In this document: positions 29,540 through 38,913 of the stretch, one piece after another
Numbering within the stretch: the first letter of the stretch is position 1
Layout: each line of letters begins with the position of its first letter
NCBI GenBank assembly: GCA_019637435.1
Contig: JAHBVO010000002.1
Span: 1,527,519-1,591,518 of the forward strand
Origin: Candidatus Obscuribacterales bacterium
GTDB lineage: Bacteria > Cyanobacteriota > Vampirovibrionia > Obscuribacterales > Obscuribacteraceae
Direction of reading: 5' to 3'
Length of the DNA stretch: 64,000 nt
Notes under the pieces: generated by a model
Told to the model about the DNA's origin: nothing
Database searches by the model: none
The model's input: only the letters and a program-made list of their open reading frames with translations
Position numbers and translations under genes: made by a program

Positions 29540-31531
29540 ATGAAAAATCGCAAAGACCCTTACAAGCGACTCGGGCAGAAAATTAAACGGTCAGCAACGA
29601 CTCAAGACATGGGCGACCTCGATATCTCAGACGAATTGAAACTGCAGCTATCAATGCTTGCGGATCAGCCTGGCGTCTATTTGTTCAAGGACAGCTCAAA
29701 CGCAATCGTTTACATCGGCAAGGCACTTTCGCTAAAGTCACGCGTGAAATCGTATTGGAATCAGGCGTCATGGCGCGAGCGGCCTAAACTGTATGTGATG
29801 ATGCCGAAGGTTTCCAGAATTGACACCATTCTGACGCATTCGGAAAAGGAAGCGCTGCTGCTGGAAGCGACTCTGATCCGGCAGCACATGCCGAAATACA
29901 ATATCGCGCTCAAGGACGACAGGCGATATCCCTGGCTCGCCATCACCTATGACGTGCCGTTCCCCAGGTTAATAATGGTGCGCGATCCGGTGAGCTATCG
30001 GAAGACTCATCCTAAAAACAAAGTCTTCGGTCCTTATGTTGAAACCGGTCAGATGTGGGAAACCGTGCGAGTCTTACGCAAAGTTTTTCCGATGCGACAG
30101 CGAAAGAAGCCTCTGTTCAAAGACCGCCCTTGTATGAACTACTACATTGGATTATGTCTTGCGCCTTGCCGAAACCTGGTTGAGGAGCAAGTTTACGATG
30201 CCATGGTCAAGCAGGTGGAATTGTTTCTTTCCGGTCGACAAACCGAAGTGGTTCAACAACTAACGCAGGAGATGCAGTCTGCATCTGAAGACCTGGAGTT
30301 CGAGCAAGCCGCGAAGATTCGAGACCGTTTAAAGGCATTGGAAACTGTAATCGAAAAGCAGCAAGTGTTTTTTGAAAGCAGAAAAGTGAGTAGTGATGTC
30401 ATCGCCGAGGCGCATACGGAGAAGATGTTGGCTGCCTGCATCATGCGCGTGCGTGAAGGTAAGTTGGTGTCGTCTGAAACCGTTTGCCTTCCGCTCACTG
30501 ATAAAACGGGTTGGGATGAGGCGTTTCAATCATTTGTCGATCAGTATTATGCGCAGTGCGAGGACGTTTACGTTCCCGGTGAAGTTCTCGTTCAGCATGA
30601 ACTGGAAGATGTGAATGCCCTGCAGGAGCTGCTCAGCGCAAAAGCTCAGCGCATTGTTAAACTTGCGGTTCCGCAACGCGGCGGTCCGAAAATGAATTTG
30701 ATCGAGATGGCAAGGAAAAATGCTCAGCAAAACTTGGAGCTGGAGATCTCTACTATCGATGAAGACGCGGATGGCCGGACCGAAAGTGTTTTAACGCGTC
30801 TGAAAGAAGAGCTTGGTATCAGCCATTTGCCTAAACGCATCGAGTGTTTTGATATATCGAACATTTCGGGAACGGACAACGTCGCGAGTATGGTCGTATT
30901 CGAGCGAGGGATGCCAAAGAAGAGCGACTACAGAACGTTCAAAATAAAATCTGTGGAGGGTGAGCCAAACGACTTCGCTTCAATGAAAGAAGTTGTTGGT
31001 AGGCGCTATTCTCGTATTCTCGAAGAAGGGCGCGCGTTTCCTGACCTGATTATCATAGATGGCGGGAAGGGGCAGCTAGGTGCGGCGCTGGAGGCGCTCA
31101 GCGAGTTGGTTCCGCGCGGTCTGGATATGAAACAATTCGATATTGTCGGTTTAGCTAAAAGGCATGAAGAGGTTTTCTTTCCTCATCGCTCAGATCCTGT
31201 GCTTCTCTCAAGGCGCAGTGAGGCCTTGTTCTTACTTCAGAGAGTGCGAAATGAGGCTCACCGATTTGCCGTCACTTTCCATAGAAAGCGCAGGGCGAAG
31301 CGTTCTCTTAAGTCCGAACTCGACGACCTGAAGGGTGTTGGGCAGGCGCGGCGCAAACTTCTTTTAAATCACTTCGGCACCATGTCGAAGATTCGCCAGG
31401 CGTCGCTCGATGACCTGGAAAAGGTGGTCGGCCTTCCGAAAAATGTGGCAGCGAGCATTTACAACACGCTCCATCCACCGGTTCCGCTCGTCGCGGAAGA
31501 GGGCGCGGAGTACGATGTGAACGAACAATGA
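29540..31531 (+). CDS. uvrC: Excinuclease ABC subunit C
   Basis: Makes the dual incisions in nucleotide excision repair. Domains in order are GIY-YIG (PGVYLFKDSSNAIVYIGKA), the Cys-containing region (KDRPCMNYYIGLCLAPC), the UVR motif (EDLEFEQAAKIRDRL), the RNase H-like endonuclease (RIECFDISNISG and DLIIIDGGKGQL) and tandem helix-hairpin-helix (LKGVGQARRKLLLNHFG). The frame opens with a TTG at 29444. I prefer the ATG at 29540 (663 residues), but neither has a clear ribosome site, and an ATG at 29609 is also possible. Usual length is about 600. Confidence 0.95.
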   Translation: MKNRKDPYKRLGQKIKRSATTQDMGDLDISDELKLQLSMLADQPGVYLFKDSSNAIVYIGKALSLKSRVKSYWNQASWRERPKLYVMMPKVSRIDTILTHSEKEALLLEATLIRQHMPKYNIALKDDRRYPWLAITYDVPFPRLIMVRDPVSYRKTHPKNKVFGPYVETGQMWETVRVLRKVFPMRQRKKPLFKDRPCMNYYIGLCLAPCRNLVEEQVYDAMVKQVELFLSGRQTEVVQQLTQEMQSASEDLEFEQAAKIRDRLKALETVIEKQQVFFESRKVSSDVIAEAHTEKMLAACIMRVREGKLVSSETVCLPLTDKTGWDEAFQSFVDQYYAQCEDVYVPGEVLVQHELEDVNALQELLSAKAQRIVKLAVPQRGGPKMNLIEMARKNAQQNLELEISTIDEDADGRTESVLTRLKEELGISHLPKRIECFDISNISGTDNVASMVVFERGMPKKSDYRTFKIKSVEGEPNDFASMKEVVGRRYSRILEEGRAFPDLIIIDGGKGQLGAALEALSELVPRGLDMKQFDIVGLAKRHEEVFFPHRSDPVLLSRRSEALFLLQRVRNEAHRFAVTFHRKRRAKRSLKSELDDLKGVGQARRKLLLNHFGTMSKIRQASLDDLEKVVGLPKNVAASIYNTLHPPVPLVAEEGAEYDVNEQ

Positions 31532-31618
31532 GTTGCTTAGCGCGGTCCAACGTTTTGCCTCAAGGTCTATGGTAATCTTTGTTTATTGTTGTCAACCGTC
31601 CGCGCGGGCAGATTAGCT

Positions 31619-31723
31619 ATGAACAGCGATTTTTTCAGAAGACACACCAAAACCATCACCTGGATAATGGTAGTTGCGTTTCTTGCTTCGCTTGGTGCGT
31701 CAATTATTCCAGCTTTCTTCTAA
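31619..31723 (+). CDS. Possible 34-residue single-span membrane peptide
   Basis: The short frame begins MNSDFFRRHTKTITWIMVVA and ends in AFF. It has a basic N-terminus and one hydrophobic helix (about 14-34) in an otherwise empty 219-bp gap between uvrC and the histidine kinase gene. The shape fits small membrane proteins, but the ribosome site is weak and chance cannot be excluded. Confidence 0.35.
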   Translation: MNSDFFRRHTKTITWIMVVAFLASLGASIIPAFF

Positions 31724-31750
31724 AAGCTTGTCGAAAAGCTAGTTACAACC

Positions 31751-33199
31751 TCAGTCTGTGGAGCGATCGCTTTCATCCATAGCTGGAAACGTTACTGCAA
31801 CTGTCGTGCCCGAGCCGCTCGGACCGGTGGTGATGAGAACTTCGGCATTGTGAGCTGTGGCTATTTCTTTGACTATTGGCAATCCCAATCCGCTTCCTGG
31901 CACGTCTGTTCCGAGAGCACGGTAGAAGCGCTCAAACACACGAGCGCGCTCTTCTGCTGGAATTCCGGGACCATTGTCTTGTACCGCCAGCAGAACATGT
32001 CCGGAATTTACGATAGTGACCAGAATCTTGCCGCCGGGCTCGGTGTAAAGAACGGCGTTCTCAATCAGATTTTCCGCGAGCTCGGTCAAATTGAGCGGGT
32101 CACCTTTAATAATCGCGGGAACTTCAGAGCCCATGAACTCCAGGTCCAGGTTCTTTTTAAGCGCTTCTCCAATTAATTCGGAAGTTATCTCCGAGACTAT
32201 GAAGTTTAAATCGACTGCTTCAAAACGCGAGGTGCTGATCGCCGGATCCGTCTTGGCCAGCGCGAGAAGCTTGTTTGCCAGGTGCGTCATCCTATCGGTT
32301 CCGGAATCGATCTGATCGAGAACCGTATCAATTTGTCTGCGTCTCATCTCCGGATCAACTGCCTCGTCTTCGCCGGAGAGTAGTTTCTTGGCATAGTAGA
32401 TGTATGTTTTTAAACCGGCAAGTGGAGTTCGAAACTGATGGGCGGCATTCGCGACAAAACGATTCTGGGTTTCCAGATCGTTGCGAAGGCGCGCCAGAAG
32501 CTCATTGATAGCGGTCACCAGCGGGCGTACTTCCGATGGAATATTCTCTTCGGAAACCGGAGAGAGATCTTTCTGAGTTCTTTTCGCGATAGCCTCCTGC
32601 AGCGCTGAGAGTGGTTTAAAACTGTTGGAGACGTTTTGCGCAACAGCTGCTCCACCTACAAGTATCAGAAAAATCTGCGGGATGATGATGCTGAGCAGGA
32701 TTTGGTTGGCGAGCCTATGGCGGCTGTGAAGTGTTTCTGCTACTTGCACCAGAACCTGACCTTCCGGAAATCCGGCGACATCCGCACGTACTCGAGCAAT
32801 GCGGAGTTCTTCGCCGTTCAATGTGGCGTATCGGAAAACAGGTTCTTTGGCATTAAGCCGGGTGTACGGGCCAGGAAGAAGGGCATCTCCTGTGATTCTT
32901 ACGCCTGCTGTCGACACAACTTGATAGTAAAATTTGTCGAGGTTATGGTGTCGAAGAATTTCCTGGGCGGCTTCCGGTAAATCCGCAACAACCTTGCCAT
33001 CTTCGTATCTCAGTCGTGCAACCACGGAGTCGGCAGAATTGACAAGACTTCCGTCGTAGGAGTCATTTGCGAATCCCACCGCGAGGAGATAAGCGACGCC
33101 GGTGCTCAGCAGCCAGAGTACGCACAAAGGTGCGAACAGCGAATTCAATAATTGAATTCGAATGGAGTCATCAGGCGGACTCTTCAAGTCTGTATCCAA
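31751..33199 (-). CDS. Sensor histidine kinase (QseC/TctE-like)
   Basis: 482 residues. Two membrane spans (about 19-41 and 166-190) flank a periplasmic sensor region related to two-component sensor N domains. A HAMP-like linker leads to the H-box AAHQFRTPL (phospho-His about 252), N-box ENLIENAVLY, G1 DNGPGIP and G2 GSGLGLPIV. It should phosphorylate the response regulator encoded just upstream. Its ATG lies 29 bp inside that gene, so the two are translationally coupled. The stimulus is unknown. Confidence 0.93.
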   Translation of the reverse strand: MDTDLKSPPDDSIRIQLLNSLFAPLCVLWLLSTGVAYLLAVGFANDSYDGSLVNSADSVVARLRYEDGKVVADLPEAAQEILRHHNLDKFYYQVVSTAGVRITGDALLPGPYTRLNAKEPVFRYATLNGEELRIARVRADVAGFPEGQVLVQVAETLHSRHRLANQILLSIIIPQIFLILVGGAAVAQNVSNSFKPLSALQEAIAKRTQKDLSPVSEENIPSEVRPLVTAINELLARLRNDLETQNRFVANAAHQFRTPLAGLKTYIYYAKKLLSGEDEAVDPEMRRRQIDTVLDQIDSGTDRMTHLANKLLALAKTDPAISTSRFEAVDLNFIVSEITSELIGEALKKNLDLEFMGSEVPAIIKGDPLNLTELAENLIENAVLYTEPGGKILVTIVNSGHVLLAVQDNGPGIPAEERARVFERFYRALGTDVPGSGLGLPIVKEIATAHNAEVLITTGPSGSGTTVAVTFPAMDESDRSTD

Positions 33200-33839
33200 G
33201 CCCCCTGATTGCTTTGATCGTTACACCGTGCGACTCCAATTTTTTTCTCAATCTATGAATCGCGATTCCGATTGCGTTGAATGTGATTTCCGTGTCCCAG
33301 CTCGAAAGCATATCCGTGATTTGATCTTTGCTGACGATCCGACCGATTCTTTGAATCATAATTTCTAAAATTGCCAGTTCGCGTGCCGAGAGTTCGAGGG
33401 GAACCCCATCGACAGCGGGGGTTCGCGTAACGGTGTTGAATGACAGCGGACCAAAGGTCACTTCGGTGCGATTTGCCCACTGCTCTTTTCGGAGCAAAGC
33501 TCGTATGCGTGCTTCGAGTTCGGGCAGTTGAAACGGTTTAGTCATATAGTCGTTGGCGCCTAAATCTAAACCGGTGACGCGATCCTCCAGTCGATCTCGG
33601 GCGGTCAAGATGAGCACCGGCAGTAGCTGTCCGCGATTGCGAATGCGCTTAAGCAGTTCCATGCCGTCAATCTTGGGAAGACCAAGGTCTAAAATCAGCA
33701 GGTCGTATGGAATCTGATTCAAGGCGATGTCTGCGTCGAGTCCTGATGCGACCACGTCTACAGCGTAGCCACCATCCTTGAGAACTAGAGAAAGTCCGTC
33801 GGCCAAAAACCGATCGTCTTCAGCGAGAAGAATTCGCAT
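33171..33839 (-). CDS. OmpR/PhoB-family response regulator
   Basis: 222 residues. The receiver domain has Asp8/Asp9, phospho-acceptor Asp51 in LILDLGLPKIDG, Thr79 and Lys101. The C-terminal winged-helix domain (about 130-220) ends with the typical VTIKAIRGLGYRLEE. It is first gene of the two-component operon and overlaps the kinase gene. The divergent neighbour at 33916 encodes another winged-helix-like protein, with 76 bp between the starts. Confidence 0.94.
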   Translation of the reverse strand: MRILLAEDDRFLADGLSLVLKDGGYAVDVVASGLDADIALNQIPYDLLILDLGLPKIDGMELLKRIRNRGQLLPVLILTARDRLEDRVTGLDLGANDYMTKPFQLPELEARIRALLRKEQWANRTEVTFGPLSFNTVTRTPAVDGVPLELSARELAILEIMIQRIGRIVSKDQITDMLSSWDTEITFNAIGIAIHRLRKKLESHGVTIKAIRGLGYRLEESA

Positions 33840-33915
33840 GATTAAACTCTGAAGGGTTCATACAAGTAATCATATAGCTCTTCTTCACGTTGTTCTCAAC
33901 TGAAATTTTCGAGAA

Positions 33916-34350
33916 ATGTTCATTGAATACACTAGGAGTGTTGGTGGCGTCGACCTGGTGACGCCTTACTTGGAATCAGAGGTTGCGACCATTTCGGACT
34001 TATCGCCGACTGTATCCAATTTTATTTTGAAGAATATCCGGTCTGTCTGGCAACTGGAGCTTCTTCTGCACATGCGTACGCTCGGTAATAGTCAGACGTT
34101 GGACGGTCATTCCGCTGCGTCGATTGCGCAGGTTTTGTATATGAACCCCGAGGTGATTCTCGGGGGGTTAATGCACTTCGAGCAGTGCGGATTGGTTAAA
34201 GCTGTTGAGCCCGGCGTTTATGTTTACGCACCCGTGACGCGGGAGCTTGAGGAAGCGGTTAAGCTGACCGCACAAACCTATAGTTCTCGTCGCGTTGCGG
34301 TCGTGAATTTGATTTTTTCGCAGAATGCGAGTATCCCGACTTCGGAATGA
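33916..34350 (+). CDS. Winged-helix-like hypothetical protein
   Basis: 144 residues, unrecognised family. Residues 38-105 (ILKNIRSVWQLELLLHMRTL to CGLVKAVEPGVYVYAPV) read like a MarR/TrmB-type winged helix: three helices, then a YVYAPVT wing. No sensor domain is evident. It is divergent from the response regulator gene, so it could regulate that operon; this is inference. Confidence 0.62.
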   Translation: MFIEYTRSVGGVDLVTPYLESEVATISDLSPTVSNFILKNIRSVWQLELLLHMRTLGNSQTLDGHSAASIAQVLYMNPEVILGGLMHFEQCGLVKAVEPGVYVYAPVTRELEEAVKLTAQTYSSRRVAVVNLIFSQNASIPTSE

Positions 34351-34774
34351 TGAGTTGTTACGAATCCTGAAGGGAATTTGTGACTCCTTTAATAAATAAA
34401 ACCCTCACCGAGTCAACGCTTTCATTCGACCTTCACGTCCCTACTGTCTTTAAGGGATAGCGGACTTTTGGGTTGCCGTGATAAGACGGAGAAAGAAGCC
34501 TTACGCGGATTACCAGCCGCGACCCGCCTCTAGTTTTGTCGGAAGTCAAAAGTTTCACGCTGATCTCATACGACAAAACAAGCCGATGAATTCAGGAATC
34601 TGGCATCACCGGCATAACGCCCAACACGACTGACCATATCAATACAGGTTCGAGTTCGTCATCGACGTCGACCAGGCAAGTCCATCGGATTTGTAGAAGG
34701 CTGGCGTTGGTGTTTGTTCACTCGACTATGTTTTGTCTGGTGCTTCGGCAACAAATACCGGAGGGTGTTGAGAG
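34351..34774. other. Intergenic region before the frameshifted kinase fusion
   Basis: 424 bp without a supportable gene on either strand. It ends with a strong ribosome site, GGAGGGT (34760-34766), for the ATG at 34775. No clear promoter, terminator or RNA fold was recognised. Confidence 0.4.
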
Positions 34775-36408
34775 ATGCAGAACGCGCATACAAGCGCACA
34801 ATTGACCGCATATAACGATAATCCGATCAGAGTGCTCATCGCAGAGGACGACGATCTTCATCGACTGAGTTTGCGGCTGTTCTGGAGAATCAAAATATAA
34901 AAGTATGCGCGGAGGCTGCGAGCGGTCCCGAGGCTGTTCGTGGTGCCATCGAGCAGAAACCATCCGTGGTGCTGATGGACATCGGCTTGCCTATCTTCAA
35001 CGGAATTGTCGCCACCGAGCAAATCAAAAAAGCTACAGATTCTCGAGTATTGATACTCTCGAATAATTCTGACAAGAGCGCCATCCTCTCCGCATTGAGA
35101 GCTGGTGCTGACGGCTATTGCGCGAAAGCCGTCAACAAAGATCAATTAGTGTCTGCAATCGTTTCGGTTTACAACAATGGAACGTGGCTCAGCGATGACA
35201 TTGCAAACACTGTTATATCGCAGCTGTCCTCAATTGATCCGGATGCGATCGATGGACAGAGCTCGCTCACGGATTTAGAGTTGCGCATTTTGAATATGAT
35301 TTTGGAAGGCGTGAATCTGGATGGTATCGCAACGGACCTGGGTGTTCATGCCAATTTCGTGCATGCGCACTCACAACGTTTGATGACCAAGTTGTCCTTA
35401 AGTCGGTCGGAAACCGTTCGCGCTACGGACGAATCTCGGCACATGCGCGTCAGTGCTGAACACCGCCTCTCCAGAATCTGCCCTCGCTGTCACGCGAGCT
35501 GGCCACTAAACAAACATACTTGCTCATATGATGGTAGTCCAACGCAGATCGATAATTTGATCGGCACGATATTTGCCGATCGGTATGAAATTCTGTCCGT
35601 GCTCGGATCGGGCGCAGGAGGTACTGTCTACAAGGCAAAGCATCGATTTATGTTGAAGATGGTCGCAATCAAAATTATGCATCCGAGTGCCAACAGACGA
35701 TTCCACGCGTTGCAGAGATTTCGGCACGAAGCGATTGCGTCATCATTTTTGTCACATCCAAACATAGTCTCCGTCCTGGATTTCGGCGTGACGGAGCAGG
35801 GCGTGGCGTTCATGATCATGGACTACTATCATGGTCATACGCTGTCGCGCTTTATTGAGAAACGCGGCGCCCTGACGGCTCAGGAAGCGCTTCCGCTCTT
35901 CATCCAGCTGTGTGACGGACTTGAGTATGCGCATCAAGCTGGTGTGTTGCATCGTGATATGAAACCGAGTAACGTGATCGTCAGCGCTGTAGGTTCAGCC
36001 GCTCCGTTGGCTCGTATTCTCGATTTTGGAACGTCCATGCTCACCAAACAGATCAACGGTTTTTCAATGGAGCCTTCGCAGCCTGGATTTGTTTTTGGTT
36101 CTCCGCTGTACATGAGCCCCGAGCAATGTCGCGGTACGACGCTGGAGCCGTCATCCGATATATATTCGCTGGGTTGTTTGATGTACGAGGCTTTGACCGG
36201 GGAAACCGCGATCAAAGCAGACAATGTTTCAGAAGCCTTGATGCATCAGATATTTACGGAGCCTTTGCATATTTCGCAGACAGAAGCCGGAAGCAAAGCG
36301 CCTGCCATTCTTCAGGGCATCATAATGCGCACGCTTCGCAAAGACTCGAAACTGCGCTATTCATCTGCTGCGGAGTTGAAGTCGTACTTGCAGGCAGTTC
36401 AGGTTTAG
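34775..36408 (+). pseudogene. Response regulator-Ser/Thr kinase fusion, frameshifted in the receiver domain
   Basis: The ATG at 34775 has GGAGGGT 8 nt upstream and opens a NarL-type receiver (IRVLIAEDDDLHRLSLR), but the frame stops at 34898-34900. The rest of the receiver (AVLENQNIKVCAEAASG through VVLMDIGLP) continues in another frame, which stays open to 36408. One missing base near 34874-34877 explains it. After the receiver come a LuxR-type helix-turn-helix (LTDLELRILNMILEGVN), a CPRCHASW zinc-like patch and a Hanks-type kinase domain: GSGAGGTVYKAKH, catalytic HRDMKPSN, DFG, and SPEQCRG. Intact, it would be about 544 residues. It is either a recent pseudogene, programmed frameshift or assembly error; the kinase part alone could start at 34966. 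Confidence 0.8.
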
Positions 36409-36489
36409 AAACCGTAGTTTGTCAATTTAGCGGGATTCATACCGTTGTGTCATTCTTCTGGTAGCCTTTAATTGTCTGGAGGGCTGCCA

Positions 36490-37767
36490 ATGGATGCGGT
36501 ATCGACGCGCAAAATACCTTTAGCGGAGCGTATGCGTCCGCGAAATCTCGATGAGTTCCACGGTCAGGAGCGCCTTCTGGGTGAGGGCGGCGTTCTTCGT
36601 GAGATGGCTGGTGGTGGTGAACTGGTCTCCTTTATTCTCTGGGGACCGCCCGGTGTCGGGAAGACGACGATGGCGAGAATCATCGCTCAGAATACCGATA
36701 GCCGCTGGGTCGCCTTTTCCGCGGTAATATCTGGAATTAAGGAAATTAAGAGCGTCATGGCTGAAGCTGAGGCGTTCATGAAGATCGAGGGCAAACGAAC
36801 GATTTTGTTCGTTGACGAAATTCATCGTTTCAACAAAGCTCAGCAAGATGCGTTTCTTCCGTATGTTGAAAACGGAACCATTGTGCTTGTTGGCGCAACA
36901 ACTGAAAATCCATCGTTTGAAATCAACTCCGCGCTGCTGTCGCGGCTGAAAGTTTTTGTTCTTGAAGAACTAAGTCTTGATGCCCTTCTTACGATTCTTA
37001 GAAATGCGCTGAATGACGAAGAGCGTGGTTTAGGTGCCGAAAAAATTTCCGCGTCGGACGAGATGCTTTCGAGGCTTGCCGTCTATTCGTCAGGTGATGC
37101 ACGAACTGCGTTAAATAGTTTGGAACTCGCGCTCCTGCTTGCGAAGAAGCGAGGCTTGAACGAACTCGACGAACGAGTCATTAAAGAGGCCATTCAACAA
37201 GCTGTTTTGAAATATGACAAGGGTGGAGAACATCACTACAACATCATATCCGCACTGCATAAATCCATACGCAACTCAGATGCTGATGCCGCGCTTTATT
37301 GGCTTGCCAGGATGCTCGAGGCTGGAGAAGATCCCCTCTATGTCGCGCGCCGCCTTGTTCGCTTTGCGTCTGAGGATGTTGGACTTGCGGCACCACAGGC
37401 GCTACCACAAACAGTTGCCGCCATGCATGCGGTTGAATTGATCGGTATGCCGGAGGCGAAACTTGCTCTAGCTCAATCGGTTGTTTTTCTTGCTCTGGCG
37501 CCGAAATCCAATGCTGTATACAAGGCATATGGAATGGCTGCTGATGACGCGAACAACACTATGCAGCATCCAGTCCCGATGCATCTTCGCAATGCTCCAA
37601 CAAAATTGATGAAGGACATCGGATATGGTGCCGGCTATCAATATGCTCATGATTACGAGAATGCTAAAACAGAGATGAAGTGTTTGCCGAAAGAATTGCA
37701 GAACCGGAAGTATTACAAACCGACCGCCCGCGGTTTTGAAGGCAAAGTTAAAGACGCCTCGTCATGA
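36490..37767 (+). CDS. rarA: Replication-associated recombination protein A (MgsA/RarA)
   Basis: 425 residues from the ATG at 36490 (GGAGGG at 36478-36483); a TTG at 36472 precedes that site and is rejected. AAA+ ATPase related to clamp loaders and Mgs1/WRNIP1: PLAERMRPRNLDEFHGQ, Walker A GPPGVGKTT, Walker B FVDEIHRFNKAQQDAFLPYVE, and the C-terminal tetramerisation region with DDANNTMQHPVPMHLRNAPT. It acts at stalled replication forks. It stands alone. Confidence 0.95.
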   Translation: MDAVSTRKIPLAERMRPRNLDEFHGQERLLGEGGVLREMAGGGELVSFILWGPPGVGKTTMARIIAQNTDSRWVAFSAVISGIKEIKSVMAEAEAFMKIEGKRTILFVDEIHRFNKAQQDAFLPYVENGTIVLVGATTENPSFEINSALLSRLKVFVLEELSLDALLTILRNALNDEERGLGAEKISASDEMLSRLAVYSSGDARTALNSLELALLLAKKRGLNELDERVIKEAIQQAVLKYDKGGEHHYNIISALHKSIRNSDADAALYWLARMLEAGEDPLYVARRLVRFASEDVGLAAPQALPQTVAAMHAVELIGMPEAKLALAQSVVFLALAPKSNAVYKAYGMAADDANNTMQHPVPMHLRNAPTKLMKDIGYGAGYQYAHDYENAKTEMKCLPKELQNRKYYKPTARGFEGKVKDASS

Positions 37768-37861
37768 AAACGTTGGATCAAGGATTTGATTGCGAGAATG
37801 GCCTGCGAATGTACTGAAACGAATTTCTGCGAGCGTATTGAAACCTTTGCAAAAAGCAGAC

Positions 37862-37890
37862 CGGTCCACCTGGTTTATCCTGGTGGACCG
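37862..37890. terminator. Inverted repeat between convergent genes
   Basis: A 9-bp stem CGGTCCACC/GGTGGACCG with an 11-nt loop lies between rarA and the convergent coiled-coil gene. A T-tract is lacking, so efficient Rho-independent termination is uncertain. Confidence 0.4.
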
Positions 37891-37969
37891 ATCCTTCCGA
37901 CCGCCTGTGCTGCTGGAGTAAAGCTGGTTTTGTTCTAATCAAAAGACATTTGATTGGAACTTGAAGTTT

Positions 37970-38602
37970 TTATGCGAATGCGCTTTTGTTATCCTTCTTG
38001 AACAGTCTGGAAAACACATGCCACCATCTACGAGCCTTAACTTCTTCGAGTTCGGCTTTCGTATCGCTCAATATATTTGCCAGTCTCGTATTCTCTTGTT
38101 CGGCCGAAGTGAGAGTGTCCTCTAAGAAGTCACGTTCCACTTTCAGCTTTGCAAGTGCGTCCATGAGGTAGCGGCGCTCTGTCACAGCCGCTTCGCGTTC
38201 GAACTCGATGGCTTTCAGTTGTTTCACTTCGAATTCCAATTGTGGAATTCTTTGAATTGAAAAATACTGACTGACCATAATTTGTTTCACTGCAGAATTT
38301 TCTTCAGTGATTTCTTGAACCTTTTGCAAGAGTGCGATTACGCGTCTTTGCAGATACGCGATTTCGTCTTGGGTCTTGGCAGCGAGTCGCTGTTGCTGGT
38401 ACTTGGTTACGACTTCAAGGACCTGCCGGCGAACGCGGCGCTCTCTGGCGACTTTGATACGCTCGTCTTCGCCGTCTGATACCACATCCGATGCCCACTT
38501 GAAGATGTGATCCAAGCCGTCTAGTGATACCGCATGATCGTGTTCGTTTACTTCCGGGGTAGTAAAGCTATATCCGGTAGCTAATTCTGGTTGCGTGCTC
38601 AC
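37970..38602 (-). CDS. Coiled-coil protein of unknown function
   Basis: 210 residues from a GTG at 38602, chosen because AAGGGGGGT lies just upstream on the minus strand; the frame extends further to an ATG at 38704. Residues about 55-190 are an almost continuous heptad-patterned coiled coil (DEIAYLQRRVIALLQKVQEI, AELEEVKARRWW). It ends in a basic/aromatic patch, RRWWHVFSRLFKKDNK, that could touch membrane. No known family was recognised. Upstream lies the 11-bp-phased repeat array. Confidence 0.68.
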   Translation of the reverse strand: MSTQPELATGYSFTTPEVNEHDHAVSLDGLDHIFKWASDVVSDGEDERIKVARERRVRRQVLEVVTKYQQQRLAAKTQDEIAYLQRRVIALLQKVQEITEENSAVKQIMVSQYFSIQRIPQLEFEVKQLKAIEFEREAAVTERRYLMDALAKLKVERDFLEDTLTSAEQENTRLANILSDTKAELEEVKARRWWHVFSRLFKKDNKSAFA

Positions 38603-38712
38603 AAAGACCCCCCTTTCTTGGACAATATAATAACGGCTAAGTTCCTGTTTGTAAAAACAATTTGCCACCATCCGGAGTGCTCCGGAAGGCACCTTATCGA
38701 TCACCAGTTGCG

Positions 38713-38740
38713 CGATAAGCCCATTCTGACGGGCTTATCG
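38713..38740. terminator. 10-bp stem hairpin
   Basis: CGATAAGCCC/GGGCTTATCG with an 8-nt loop, followed on the + strand by AAGATATTTTT. It lies upstream of the coiled-coil gene, so it may be a regulatory dyad rather than a terminator. Confidence 0.4.
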
Positions 38741-38836
38741 AAGATATTTTTAATGACACCTCATATGGTGCCTGTGGCGTTTTTCGCAATTTGTCTTTTG
38801 CATTTATCGGAAGCTCTTCGCAACCATCACCGAATT

Positions 38837-38913
38837 TGATACCAGACCGATGCCACCATATTGCCACCAGTATGACACCATCTTGGTACCACAATGACAC
38901 CACTGTGATACCA
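38837..38913. repeat. Seven TGNNACCA boxes, six in exact 11-bp phase
   Basis: ACCA cores start at 38841, 38855, 38866, 38877, 38888, 38899 and 38910: spacings 14, 11, 11, 11, 11, 11. Each is preceded by TG plus two bases (TGAT, TGCC, TGCC, TGAC, TGGT, TGAC, TGAT). The 11-bp step is about one helical turn, putting all boxes on one face of the DNA. A further direct copy lies at 38663-38670 and a reverse copy at 39112-39119. This fits an operator array or iteron-like site. Confidence 0.75.
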
